This document shows positions 39,205 to 48,655 of a stretch of 64,000 nt of DNA, piece after piece. A program made the position numbers and the translations under genes. Each line of letters opens with the position of its first letter. Within the stretch, counting starts at the first letter, position 1. The notes under the pieces were generated by a model. That model worked only from the letters and a program-made list of their open reading frames with translations. It made no database searches and was not told the origin of the DNA. This DNA is from Moritella sp. Urea-trap-13 (GTDB taxonomy: Bacteria > Pseudomonadota > Gammaproteobacteria > Enterobacterales > Moritellaceae). The stretch lies in the NCBI RefSeq assembly GCF_002836355.1, contig NZ_PJCA01000027.1:186281-250280 (forward strand), written 5' to 3'.

Positions 39205-40392
39205 ATGACAGTCAACAAGCCAGCTTTTTTTAACCAATCTACGTCAGCAGTCATTACCCTCGGTATTCTTTCAGCAGCCATGTTTTTGTTGCAAGCGGGG
39301 CTGGCACTCGCTGCAATCATTTTTGCATTTTTGATCATGGCAGCATCCTTTGGCGTAGCTCGTCTTGTTCATGTTAAGCACTGCACTTTAGTGGCTACGA
39401 TCAAACTGGCCGAAGAGGAACTCGTCGCGCACGATCATCAAGCAGACCAAAAATTTGATAAATTTAGTGACCTGTGCCAAACGATTTTACCGCTATGGCA
39501 AGGGCAAATTGATGATGTGATCGCACAATCGACCGACGCGGTTAATGCATTGGTCATGCGCTTTTCTGAGATAGTGCAAGCACTAAGAGATACGTTGCAA
39601 GAAGTGGGGGCATTGGAATCTGATAATTCCGGTAAGGGCATCACAGATGTGATGAGTCAAAGTGAAGCGCAGCTCAATTCATTAAACAGTAATTTTCAAT
39701 TAATTCTCTCATCAAAAATTGAGCTATTAAGTGAAGTGACACAACTGCAGGTTTTTACCGAAGAATTACAAACCATGGCAACGGATGTGCAAGGTATTGC
39801 CAGTCAAACTAATTTATTAGCATTAAATGCAGCGATTGAAGCGGCCCGTGCTGGTGAACATGGACTTGGGTTTGCAGTGGTTGCATCAGAAGTCAGATCC
39901 TTGTCGCAGGGTTCAGCTGATACTGGCAAGAAAATGATGGGTAAAGTGGAGAGTATTTGTGCCGCGATAGACTCTACGGTTGATGTTACCGAAAAGCAGC
40001 TTGCAGATGAAAAAATAAAATCAAAGGAAGCGCAACAACTTATCCATGATGTTATCTCAAGATTAGAACGGATCATCAATCAATTTGCTAACTCGACAGG
40101 GCTATTAAAAGATCATGGTGAGCAGATCCGTGATGAAATCAATGATGTGTTAGTTTGTTTGCAATTTCAAGACCGCGTAGCGCAAATACTTGAACATACC
40201 AAAGGCGAAATAGGCCGTTTTTCATTGTTGTTAGCAAATCCGAATGAAATTGAAAAGATTGATAAAACCAGTTGGTTAGCAGAGATGAGCCGAGGTTATA
40301 CCACCACAGAGCAAAGACGTTTACATGCGAGCAGTACCGTTGAAAAATCAGATGTAGTAGAAGGTGCTGGCGATGAGATCGAATTTTTCTAA
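39205..40392 (+). CDS. membrane-anchored MCP-like protein with CheZ-like C-terminal motif
   Basis: A 395-residue protein. Two adjacent membrane helices (about 14-33 and 35-55) with almost no periplasmic loop and no recognisable HAMP; then an MA signalling domain with tip [20 protein letters not shown] (about 199-218). After the hairpin comes [20 protein letters not shown] (319-338). In CheZ the phosphatase residues form D-x3-Q within FQDLTGQ; here D323 and Q327 keep that spacing. The chain ends DEIEFF, an acidic-aromatic tail. It is the first gene of the chemosensory operon, which has no separate cheZ. Confidence 0.85.
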   Translation: MTVNKPAFFNQSTSAVITLGILSAAMFLLQAGLALAAIIFAFLIMAASFGVARLVHVKHCTLVATIKLAEEELVAHDHQADQKFDKFSDLCQTILPLWQGQIDDVIAQSTDAVNALVMRFSEIVQALRDTLQEVGALESDNSGKGITDVMSQSEAQLNSLNSNFQLILSSKIELLSEVTQLQVFTEELQTMATDVQGIASQTNLLALNAAIEAARAGEHGLGFAVVASEVRSLSQGSADTGKKMMGKVESICAAIDSTVDVTEKQLADEKIKSKEAQQLIHDVISRLERIINQFANSTGLLKDHGEQIRDEINDVLVCLQFQDRVAQILEHTKGEIGRFSLLLANPNEIEKIDKTSWLAEMSRGYTTTEQRRLHASSTVEKSDVVEGAGDEIEFF

Positions 40393-40448
40393 CGTGTGTT
40401 TAGTGCCTTACGTAGTGACTGGCGACGCTGGTAAAATGACAACTGTTT

Positions 40449-41522
40449 ATGCCTAAAATTAAAGTATTGCTGGTTGATGACTCTGCGGTTGTCAGGCAAG
40501 TATTGACTCAAATAATAAATGCTCATCCGAAAATGGAAGTGTGTGCGGCTGCGCAGGATCCTATCTTTGCAATGCGCCATATGCACAAACAATGGCCTGA
40601 CGTTATTATTCTGGATGTGGAAATGCCGCGAATGGATGGCATCACTTTCTTGCGAAAAATCATGTCGGAGCGTCCAACCCCTGTCGTTATGTGTTCAAGC
40701 TTAACTGAAAAAGGAGCAGATACGACGATGCAGGCAATGTCTTTAGGTGCCATTGAAATTGTCACTAAACCTAAACTGGGTGTGAAAGGATTTTTAAGTA
40801 CATCAGCAGCTGAAATCATTCACGCCGTGTTGGCTGCCGCACAAGCAAAAATAGCTAAATGTCAGCCTATAACAGCAAATGTATCCAAGAAATTAACCGC
40901 AGATGCAATGTTAAGTTTACCGAATGCAGGTGCAATGGTACGTACAACAGAGCGTATTGTTGCCATCGGCTCTTCAACAGGCGGTACGACGGCGCTTGAA
41001 GCCATCTTAACGCAACTTCCTCGGGTATCACCCGGCATTGTGATTGTGCAACATATGCCAGTCGCCTTTACCGAGGCTTTTGCTGCTCGTCTCAATAGCC
41101 TTTGTGAAATGGACGTTGTCGAAGCTAAGGACAATGACACCATACTGCCGGGACATGTATACATTGCCCCAGGCGATCGACACCTATTGATTAGTCGCTG
41201 TGGTGCTTTATACAAGATAGCGGTTAAGGATGGTCCTCTTGTGAGCCGGCATAAACCCTCGGTTGATGTGTTATTTCGTTCTGTTGCTCGTTATGCCGGA
41301 AAAAATGCGCTGGGTATTATTCTGACTGGCATGGGCGATGATGGTGCCCGCGGCTTAAAAGAGATGAAAGATGCAGGCTGTGCCACCTTAGGTGAATGCG
41401 AGAAAAGCTGTATTGTTTATGGCATGCCCAAAGAAGCAATGAAAAGAGGTGCGGTTGAAAAAGAGCTTAGCTTAGCGCAGTTTCCAAGTGCGATTTTAGC
41501 TTATTACCGCTCGGGTCTGTAA
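40449..41522 (+). CDS. cheB: chemotaxis protein-glutamate methylesterase/deamidase CheB
   Basis: A 357-residue protein. Receiver with D10/D11 and phospho-acceptor D56 ([11 protein letters not shown]); methylesterase domain with catalytic Ser in [14 protein letters not shown], His in [12 protein letters not shown], and Asp in [14 protein letters not shown]. It removes methyl groups from chemoreceptors and opposes CheR. An unusual spot is [20 protein letters not shown], typical of CheB linker contacts. Second gene of the operon. Confidence 0.96.
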   Translation: MPKIKVLLVDDSAVVRQVLTQIINAHPKMEVCAAAQDPIFAMRHMHKQWPDVIILDVEMPRMDGITFLRKIMSERPTPVVMCSSLTEKGADTTMQAMSLGAIEIVTKPKLGVKGFLSTSAAEIIHAVLAAAQAKIAKCQPITANVSKKLTADAMLSLPNAGAMVRTTERIVAIGSSTGGTTALEAILTQLPRVSPGIVIVQHMPVAFTEAFAARLNSLCEMDVVEAKDNDTILPGHVYIAPGDRHLLISRCGALYKIAVKDGPLVSRHKPSVDVLFRSVARYAGKNALGIILTGMGDDGARGLKEMKDAGCATLGECEKSCIVYGMPKEAMKRGAVEKELSLAQFPSAILAYYRSGL

Positions 41523-41607
41523 ATCATAAAATTAAGAATAACGGCTATGTGGGCATTTTACCGCGCTGCTTAGTACAACATATTTAGATAGTTTAAAGGA
41601 CAATAAT

Positions 41608-41973
41608 ATGGCAACAATTTTAGTTGTTGATGATTCCACTTCACTAAGACAAGTGGTTGCAATATCTCTGCAGAGTAAAGGTTACACGGTTATCCAGGCA
41701 GCTAATGGTCAAGAAGCATTAGCAAAGTGTGATGGCACCAAAATCAATTTAGTGGTGAGTGATGTCAATATGCCGATTATGGATGGTCTTACTTTTGTCA
41801 CCGCCATGAAAAAATTACCTCGCTACAAATTTACCCCTGTGATCATGCTAACCACGGAAGCGGGCAGTGCGATGAAGGACCGAGGCCGAGCTGCGGGAGT
41901 TAAAGCTTGGGTCGTCAAACCCTTTAAGCCGGAACAGATGTTAACGGCGGTTGCCAAGTTGATACTTCCATAG
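41608..41973 (+). CDS. cheY: single-domain response regulator, CheY-like
   Basis: A 121-residue receiver: D8/D9, phospho-acceptor D52 (VVSDVNMPIMDG), Thr in MLTTE and Lys in VVKPFKPEQ complete the switch set. AAGGA precedes the start. It lies between cheB and the STAS gene, so it is the output or sink for this CheA. Whether it binds a flagellar motor is unknown, since an accessory cluster may drive another output. Confidence 0.94.
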   Translation: MATILVVDDSTSLRQVVAISLQSKGYTVIQAANGQEALAKCDGTKINLVVSDVNMPIMDGLTFVTAMKKLPRYKFTPVIMLTTEAGSAMKDRGRAAGVKAWVVKPFKPEQMLTAVAKLILP

Positions 41974-41994
41974 GATTGCGAGGATGCTCAGAAT

Positions 41995-42291
41995 ATGAAT
42001 ACAGAGAGTGAGAAACACACCGTATTAACACCTGAAAATTTGACCATTTATGAAGCGTTGGAAATACAAGTGCTATTTGCAACGGCTTTAACGCAACATC
42101 AAAAAATTGAAGTCAATTTATCTCAGGTTACAGAAATAGACTGCGCTGGATTACAGCTGATGGTAGCACTTAAACGTGATGCCCTTAAACAAAAAAAATC
42201 AATGATATATACCGCACACAGCCGTGAGGTGATTGCCCTTTTGGCGTTGTTTAATATGACCCAGTTTTTCGGCGATCCGGTTGTACTGTAA
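41995..42291 (+). CDS. STAS-domain protein in the chemosensory operon
   Basis: A 98-residue single STAS domain similar to anti-sigma-factor antagonists. The conserved segment reads VTEIDCAGLQLMVALK, where the phosphorylatable Ser/Thr of SpoIIAA-type proteins (D-S/T-S-G) is replaced by D-C-A-G. So classic kinase-regulated switching is doubtful. It sits between cheY and cheA, an arrangement seen in several accessory chemosensory clusters. Its partner is unknown. Confidence 0.85.
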   Translation: MNTESEKHTVLTPENLTIYEALEIQVLFATALTQHQKIEVNLSQVTEIDCAGLQLMVALKRDALKQKKSMIYTAHSREVIALLALFNMTQFFGDPVVL

Positions 42292-42383
42292 AAACGAGAA
42301 CATTAAGAATTAAGGTCGCCCGCAATAGATGCGGCACTGCGTTACAGTATTTGAACAGGTAATAATCACAACAGGAATTTAAC

Positions 42384-44573
42384 ATGAGTAGTGATCTGGA
42401 TGCCGTTAAACAAGTTTTTTTAGTTGAAGCTGAAGAGCTATTGGCCGCCATGGAAGATGCCTTATTGCATTTGGAAAGTAACCCAGATGATATGGAGTCG
42501 ATCAACGCGGTTTTTAGAGCCGCGCACACGATTAAAGGTACGTCGGGGGTCTTTGGTTTTGATGATGTGGTTACCTTCACCCATGTTGCTGAAAGTTTAC
42601 TGGATAAAATTCGCGACAGTGAAATAGTCATTACTAAAACAATTATCGAAGTATTACTCAAGTCTGGCGATCATATGTCTGTGCTTGTGAATGAAGTGAT
42701 TGCTAATGATGGTCAGGTTTGTACCGCGTTATTAGCAACGAGTAGTGAGTTAATTTCACAACTCAATGGGTTCATGCAGCAAGCCCCCGCAGAGATGATA
42801 AGCGCCGTATCTGTAAACAGAGTTGAGATCTTAAGTAGTGATGAGCAAGTGACGGCGAATAATAACTGGCATATATCCTTACGTTTTGGCGTTGATGTGT
42901 TTAAGCAAGGCATGGATCCTATCTCATTTGTTAAATATTTACAGCAAATTGGCCGCATTACTCATCTTACCGTGTTACCCGAAAAAATCCCCGCATTAAA
43001 GGATATTGATCCCGAAGCTTGCTATCTGGGCTTTGAAATATCCTTAACCTCAGACTGCAGCAAAGAAGAGATTGAATCTGTTTTTGAGTTTGTACAAGAA
43101 GACTGTGATATACGGATTATTCCACCCAATAGTGCCATTAGTCGTTACATTAAACTGATCCAAGAATTACCCGAGGAAGATCAATTGTTGGGGGAAATCT
43201 TAGTTAAAAGTGATGTGTTAACCAAAAAAGAATTAAACAGCGCCCTAGACACTCAGCAGTTACACGATGATGCTGGCCAGGCAACTGTGTTAGGCGAAAT
43301 TTTAATTAATCAAGGTGTTGTTGCTCAAGAGGTTGTCGGGGCGGCAGTTGAAAAACAGCAGCATGTGCGGGCTAAAAAAAATGCCGAATCACATATTGTG
43401 CGGGTTAATTCAGACAAACTTGATGAGCTTATCAATATGGTCGGAGAGCTGGTTATTGCCAGTGCATCCGCCTCTTTGTTGGCGAATAAATCCAACCAAA
43501 CTGAGCTTGAAGAAGCCAGTGGTATTGTCGATGGCTTAGTCGACAGTATTCGTAATAACGCATTAAGTTTACGCATGGTGCCGATTGGTGACTCATTTCA
43601 CCGTTTCCAGCGGGTAGTAAGAGATGTCAGCGGGCAACTTGAGAAAAGCATTGAGCTGGTTATCACCGGGGCTGAGACTGAACTTGACAAGATGGTCGTC
43701 GAAAAAATAGGCGACCCGTTAATGCACTTAGTACGAAATTCGTTAGACCATGGCCTCGAAAAGCAAGAACAACGTATTGCAGCAGGTAAAGATCCCCAAG
43801 GTAAAATTCATCTCAATGCTTACCATGATTCAGGCAGTATTGTGATTGAAATAAGTGATGATGGCAAAGGACTTAACAAAGCGTTGTTATTAGAGAAGGC
43901 GATTGCCAAAGGCATTGTCGACGCAGAGCAAGTGCTTAGTGACGATGACATTCATAACTTGATTTTTCATCCGGGTTTTTCAACCGCTGATTCCGTCTCT
44001 AACATTTCCGGTCGCGGTGTAGGCATGGATGTGGTTAAACGTAATATTCTGGCATTGCGCGGCTCTATTGATTTAGAAAGTGAAGAGGGCGAGGGCACGG
44101 TTGTACGTATTCGCTTACCGCTGACTCTGGCTATTATTGATGGTTTCCAAGTGGGGGTAAAAGGTGACTCCTATGTGGTGCCTCTGGATATGGTTATTGA
44201 ATGTGTGGAATATACCGATTTTAATCAAATCCCAGGTAATTATAAGCACGATAGCAACTACTTTAACTTGCGTGGCGAAGCATTACCGCTGGTGAAATTA
44301 ACCGAGCATTTCAAGTACCCAGCGGTAGAAAATAAGCAAGATGCACGGGCTAACATAGTGGTGGTGCATTATGCCGGCCGAAAAGCGGGACTGGTTGTTG
44401 ATCAATTGATGGGGGAGTTTCAAACCGTGATCAAACCCCTTGGGAAACTGTTTAGTGAAATTAGAGGTATAGGTGGTTCGACCATACTCGGAAGTGGTGA
44501 GGTCGCACTGATCCTCGATGTTCAGCAACTGGTTCAAGATGCTGAACATCATGAATTAAAACAAATTTCATGA
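42384..44573 (+). CDS. cheA: chemotaxis histidine kinase CheA
   Basis: A 729-residue kinase. P1 Hpt with H48 in VFRAAHTIKGTSGVFGF; a middle region (about 150-330) with two extra segments not like the E. coli P2 domain; P3 dimer domain from about 338 (VNSDKLDELINMVGELVIAS); P4 HATPase with MHLVRNSLDHGLE and GRGVGMDVVKRNI; P5 CheW-like domain to the end. It receives receptor signals via CheW and phosphorylates CheY and CheB. Confidence 0.96.
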   Translation: MSSDLDAVKQVFLVEAEELLAAMEDALLHLESNPDDMESINAVFRAAHTIKGTSGVFGFDDVVTFTHVAESLLDKIRDSEIVITKTIIEVLLKSGDHMSVLVNEVIANDGQVCTALLATSSELISQLNGFMQQAPAEMISAVSVNRVEILSSDEQVTANNNWHISLRFGVDVFKQGMDPISFVKYLQQIGRITHLTVLPEKIPALKDIDPEACYLGFEISLTSDCSKEEIESVFEFVQEDCDIRIIPPNSAISRYIKLIQELPEEDQLLGEILVKSDVLTKKELNSALDTQQLHDDAGQATVLGEILINQGVVAQEVVGAAVEKQQHVRAKKNAESHIVRVNSDKLDELINMVGELVIASASASLLANKSNQTELEEASGIVDGLVDSIRNNALSLRMVPIGDSFHRFQRVVRDVSGQLEKSIELVITGAETELDKMVVEKIGDPLMHLVRNSLDHGLEKQEQRIAAGKDPQGKIHLNAYHDSGSIVIEISDDGKGLNKALLLEKAIAKGIVDAEQVLSDDDIHNLIFHPGFSTADSVSNISGRGVGMDVVKRNILALRGSIDLESEEGEGTVVRIRLPLTLAIIDGFQVGVKGDSYVVPLDMVIECVEYTDFNQIPGNYKHDSNYFNLRGEALPLVKLTEHFKYPAVENKQDARANIVVVHYAGRKAGLVVDQLMGEFQTVIKPLGKLFSEIRGIGGSTILGSGEVALILDVQQLVQDAEHHELKQIS

Positions 44574-44646
44574 ATACAGCCATTCAATACAGTTAAAGAT
44601 TAATTAACAGATTTAAATTCATAATTGAAATTAGCAGGTAATAAAT

Positions 44647-46602
44647 ATGTTTAAAAATATGAAAATTGGAATGCGTTTAGGCGTTGGCTTTGGCTTAATA
44701 TTGCTACTGCTCGTTATCACCGCAGCGATCTCTTACAATGCCTTAAATCGTGCCTCTTCCGGCTTAAAGACTTATGCTTCGGAAGCCACGACTAACGACA
44801 ATGCTGGTGGGATTCAGTCACTCTTAGTGGGCATGCGCATGTCTGCATTAGATTATATTCATACTACAAGTAAAGACTCGCTTGCCAGCCAACAAGTACA
44901 ATCGTCAAAGCTTCAAGAACTGGTTGCTGAAGCGAAAAAATTTACTCAGCACAAAGATGATAAAGCCACGTTTGCTGAGATCGAAGTTCAGATACAAAAG
45001 TATGACACCATCTTTAGCAATATTATAACAAACGTGAACCACAGCAAAGAACTGCTTAACGGCGTGCTGAAACAAGTGGGTTCGCAAAGTATAATAGACA
45101 TCTCAGCTATTTTAACGGGTACTAAAGCAGATGGTAATATGGACAGTGCTTATGATGCGGCGCGTGCAACACGCCATTTATTATTAGCTAGGTTGGCGAT
45201 CACTCAATTTTTAAAAAGTCATGAGCAAACGACGCTGGATAGAGCGCGTAAAGAGTTTTCTGCTTATCAGGAGGTTATTGCTGAGCTAAAACAAGAACTA
45301 AGTAATGAACAACATCTCGCTTTAGCAGTCAAGCTCGGAGAAGATAGTAATCAATACCTCGCGGCTTTCAAGAAAATTGTTTCGGTTAGCTTTGAGCGTG
45401 ATGAGCTTCAAGCTAGCGTCGCTGCTGCAGGCAGAGATGTCGCTAAATCAGTGGATGATATTAAATTAAGCCTTAAAGATGAACTTGATATCTTGGGTTC
45501 TGAACAAAATGAATCAAATGAGCAGGCTAAAGAATTAGTCATTATAGTGAGCTCTATTGCAGTTATTTTAGGCATTATTTTAGCATTATTGATAACACGT
45601 GTTATTACCGGTCCAATCCGTGAAGCGGTAACGGTTGCCAATCAATTAGCGGAAGGTGATTTAACCTCTAAGATCGTAGTGACAAGTAATGATGAAACAG
45701 GGCAACTACTACGGGCTATGATGGTGATGGTCGAAAAACTATCAAGCATTATTACTGAAGTTCGCGGTACCTCAAATAGCCTTGCCAGTGCATCTGAAGA
45801 AGTGAGTGCGACAGCGCAATCAATGAGTTCATCTTCAAATGAGCAAGCATCAAGTGTTGAAGAAACCAGTGCTTCAATGGAACAGATGACAGCATCCATT
45901 ACGCAAAACACCGAAAATGCGAAAGTGACCGATGGCATGGCATCGCAAGCAGCTAAAGAAGCTGTTGAAGGGGGTGAAGCCGTTAAACAAACTGTTTCAG
46001 CAATGAAACAAATTGCTGAGAAAATCGGTATTATTGATGACATTGCCTACCAAACTAACTTATTAGCCCTTAATGCAGCGATTGAAGCGGCTAGAGCCGG
46101 TGAGCACGGTAAAGGTTTTGCTGTTGTCGCAGCCGAAGTACGAAAACTGGCAGAACGCAGCCAAGTAGCAGCACAAGAAATAGGTTCTGTTGCTTCAAGT
46201 AGTGTGACATTAGCGGAAACGGCGGGCCAACTATTGGGGCAAATCGTACCATCAATTAATAAAACATCTGACTTGGTACAGGAAATCAGTGCTGCATCTG
46301 AAGAGCAATCAGAAGGTGTGGGTCAAATTAACAGTGCCATGGGTCAATTAAATACCATCACTCAGCAAAATGCATCAAGCAGTGAAGAGCTTTCAGCAAC
46401 TGCAGAGGAGATGAGTAGTCAAGCGCAGCAACTGCAATCCGTTATGGACTTCTTTAAAATTACGGCACAAACAGGTCATTCTTCTAAGGCTTTTAATCGT
46501 TTTTCACAAACCTCAGCGAGTCTGCCTAGAGCATCAGTGAGAACCGCTGTACCTGCAGCAATGAATAACGCTTTAGATGAGTCTGAATTTGCCAAGTTTT
46601 AA
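44647..46602 (+). CDS. methyl-accepting chemotaxis protein with helical (HBM-like) sensor
   Basis: A 651-residue receptor. TM1 at about 10-32; a long all-helical periplasmic region of about 260 residues, too long for a simple four-helix bundle and fitting an HBM-type double bundle; TM2 at about 298-320; HAMP; MA domain with [20 protein letters not shown] and tip [20 protein letters not shown]. It is encoded inside the che operon, so it is the dedicated transmembrane input of this system. HBM receptors often sense organic acids. Confidence 0.92.
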   Translation: MFKNMKIGMRLGVGFGLILLLLVITAAISYNALNRASSGLKTYASEATTNDNAGGIQSLLVGMRMSALDYIHTTSKDSLASQQVQSSKLQELVAEAKKFTQHKDDKATFAEIEVQIQKYDTIFSNIITNVNHSKELLNGVLKQVGSQSIIDISAILTGTKADGNMDSAYDAARATRHLLLARLAITQFLKSHEQTTLDRARKEFSAYQEVIAELKQELSNEQHLALAVKLGEDSNQYLAAFKKIVSVSFERDELQASVAAAGRDVAKSVDDIKLSLKDELDILGSEQNESNEQAKELVIIVSSIAVILGIILALLITRVITGPIREAVTVANQLAEGDLTSKIVVTSNDETGQLLRAMMVMVEKLSSIITEVRGTSNSLASASEEVSATAQSMSSSSNEQASSVEETSASMEQMTASITQNTENAKVTDGMASQAAKEAVEGGEAVKQTVSAMKQIAEKIGIIDDIAYQTNLLALNAAIEAARAGEHGKGFAVVAAEVRKLAERSQVAAQEIGSVASSSVTLAETAGQLLGQIVPSINKTSDLVQEISAASEEQSEGVGQINSAMGQLNTITQQNASSSEELSATAEEMSSQAQQLQSVMDFFKITAQTGHSSKAFNRFSQTSASLPRASVRTAVPAAMNNALDESEFAKF

Positions 46603-46614
46603 GGAGTTGTGACA

Positions 46615-47181
46615 ATGAGTTCATTAGTTCAATCTGGAACCCTGAAAAAAATGGCAGCACAAGAAAATGCTTTTTCCGCTATGGAGGAGAGTGGTCAATA
46701 CCTCACTTTTCTGCAGCGAGGAGAGATGTTTGCTATTGGTATCCTCGGGATTAAAGAAATAATTGAGTATGCGAACCTTACTACAGTACCACTGATGCCT
46801 AAGTTTATAAGCGGTGTTATTAATATTCGCGGCGCGGTTGTACCTGTTATCGATTTATCTGCTCGCTTTGGTCGAGAGACGGCAGTACCAACACGTAGAA
46901 GTTGTATCGTGATTATTGAAACCGTCAATGATAACGAAAAAATGGATATTGGCATTATTGTTGATTCTGTCTCTGAAGTGCTGGAAATACTACCGACAGA
47001 TATTGAGCCAGCACCACGCTTTGGCACCAACATTCGCGCTGATTTTATTAGCGGAATGGGTAAAGTGAACGACGATTTTGTGATTATCCTCGATATTAGC
47101 AGAGTGCTATCGGTTAATGAAATGAGTTCATTAGCAAGCGTAGGAGGTGAACCTGTGCTGGATATAAACCTGGTCGAATAG
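46615..47181 (+). CDS. cheW: chemotaxis coupling protein CheW
   Basis: A 188-residue CheW. The core FLQRGEMFAIGILGIKEIIE, then VINIRGAVVPVIDLSARFGR and GIIVDSVSEVLEI, is standard; about 20 extra N-terminal residues precede it. AAGGAG (46601-46606), overlapping the stop of the MCP, gives normal spacing to ATG 46615; a GTG at 46609 is too close. It links the receptors to CheA. Confidence 0.96.
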   Translation: MSSLVQSGTLKKMAAQENAFSAMEESGQYLTFLQRGEMFAIGILGIKEIIEYANLTTVPLMPKFISGVINIRGAVVPVIDLSARFGRETAVPTRRSCIVIIETVNDNEKMDIGIIVDSVSEVLEILPTDIEPAPRFGTNIRADFISGMGKVNDDFVIILDISRVLSVNEMSSLASVGGEPVLDINLVE

Positions 47182-47203
47182 CCTATTTAAAAGGCTTTAT
47201 TAT

Positions 47204-47240
47204 GCTGCGCGTACAGGGTTTATTTTGCCCGCGCAGCTTT
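47204..47240 (+). terminator. hairpin between cheW and cheR
   Basis: GCTGCGCG (47204-47211) pairs exactly with CGCGCAGC (47230-47237) and is followed by only three Ts. It may attenuate transcription so that cheR and cheD are made at lower levels than the upstream genes. Confidence 0.5.
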
Positions 47241-47312
47241 ACCGCTATTCATGCGTTGATTCTCAGTCATCATAAGTGACTTCACTTTTTTAATAAATTA
47301 AGTACCAATACA

Positions 47313-48125
47313 ATGAATTATCATCCTATATCTATTAATGCTGCTGAGTTTAAAAAATTCAAGCTTTGGTTGCACAATATCGCCGGGATAGACCTTAAAG
47401 AAACGAAAATGAAATTAGTTGAAGGTCGTTTAGCCTGTCGTTTAAAGCATTATAATTTAGGTAGTTATGCGGCTTATTTTAAGATGATAACAAGCCCAAA
47501 TGAGCACGTTGAAGCGCAAATGGCCGTCGATCTATTAACCACTAACGAAACTTATTTTTTTCGTGAACCTAGGCACTTTGAATTTCTTAAAAATAAATTA
47601 TTAACAGAGGCGTGCAAAGGACAAAACTTTCGCCTTTGGTGCGCAGCCAGTTCAACGGGAGAGGAACCTTATACCCTAGCAATGACTTTAGCTGAAGGGC
47701 TAGGCACTACGCCATGGCAGATAGTTGCATCGGATATCAATCTGCAAGTACTAGGCAAAGCACGCTCCGGTCATTATGCACTAGAGCGTGCTCACAATAT
47801 TTCAAAACAGTTATTACACAAATATTGCTTAAAAGGTTTAGGCACACAAGAAGGCACGTTTCTTATCCAGAAAGCATTACGGGATAGAATACAGTTTAAA
47901 CAAATTAACCTTATTAATGCCTTACCAGACATCGGTAAGTTCGACGTGATTTTTTTACGTAATGTGATGATCTATTTTGATAATGATACGAGAATTCACG
48001 TGGTTAATAAGATACTCGATTTGCTCAAACCGGGCGGCTATCTGTTTGTCAGCCATTCAGAAAGTTTAGTGGGTATTAGTAACCGATTAAAAATAGTGCA
48101 ACCCTCTATATTTATGAAATCATGA
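47313..48125 (+). CDS. cheR: chemotaxis protein methyltransferase CheR
   Basis: A 270-residue SAM-dependent enzyme that methylates receptor glutamates. An N-terminal helical domain is followed by LTTNETYFFREPRHFEFL, the SAM motif CAASSTGEEPYTLAMTLAEG, VASDINLQVLGKAR and DVIFLRNVMIYFD. Full length. The stop overlaps the cheD start (ATGA), indicating translational coupling. Confidence 0.96.
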   Translation: MNYHPISINAAEFKKFKLWLHNIAGIDLKETKMKLVEGRLACRLKHYNLGSYAAYFKMITSPNEHVEAQMAVDLLTTNETYFFREPRHFEFLKNKLLTEACKGQNFRLWCAASSTGEEPYTLAMTLAEGLGTTPWQIVASDINLQVLGKARSGHYALERAHNISKQLLHKYCLKGLGTQEGTFLIQKALRDRIQFKQINLINALPDIGKFDVIFLRNVMIYFDNDTRIHVVNKILDLLKPGGYLFVSHSESLVGISNRLKIVQPSIFMKS

Positions 48126-48646
48126 ACAATGACAACGACAAAATTGATGTGTTTTTATTGCCTGGTGAGTTTTATTTCGGTGATAAACAGGCGCGCATCA
48201 GCACTTTATTAGGCTCATGTGTTGCTATCACGCTTTGGCATCCGCAAAAATTAATTGGTGGGATGTGCCATTATATGTTGCCTTCCACTCCGTTCAGAAC
48301 AGATCCTTTGGAGCTCAATGGTAAGTATGCTGAAGATGCAATGAAAATGTTTTTGCAGGATATTAAAGCTGCTGGTACCTTGCCATCTGAATATCAGACC
48401 AAAATATTTGGTGGCGGCAATATGTTTTCAAAAATAACAGACACTCCGCCCTGTACACCGAATTACAGTAAGTGTTTTAAGTCATTCTCATGCCAACAAA
48501 TAGCCTGTAAGAACGCATTAATAGCGCCTTACTTATTACAAAAACATGGCTTTACTATTACCAACCATGATTTAGGCGGCGCGCAACATCGGAAAGTCAT
48601 CTTTGAACTGTGGAGTGGCGATGTTTGGTTACGCAAAGGACATTAA
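48122..48646 (+). CDS. cheD: chemoreceptor glutamine deamidase CheD
   Basis: A 174-residue protein. The catalytic Cys lies in STLLGSCVAITLWHP, followed by GGMCHYMLP with the His partner; the C-terminal GGAQHRKVIFELWSG is the conserved closing motif. CheD deamidates receptor glutamines and can help control CheC-type phosphatases elsewhere. No cheC is visible here. It overlaps cheR by 4 bp. Confidence 0.94.
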   Translation: MNNDNDKIDVFLLPGEFYFGDKQARISTLLGSCVAITLWHPQKLIGGMCHYMLPSTPFRTDPLELNGKYAEDAMKMFLQDIKAAGTLPSEYQTKIFGGGNMFSKITDTPPCTPNYSKCFKSFSCQQIACKNALIAPYLLQKHGFTITNHDLGGAQHRKVIFELWSGDVWLRKGH

Positions 48647-48655
48647 ATCTCAGCG

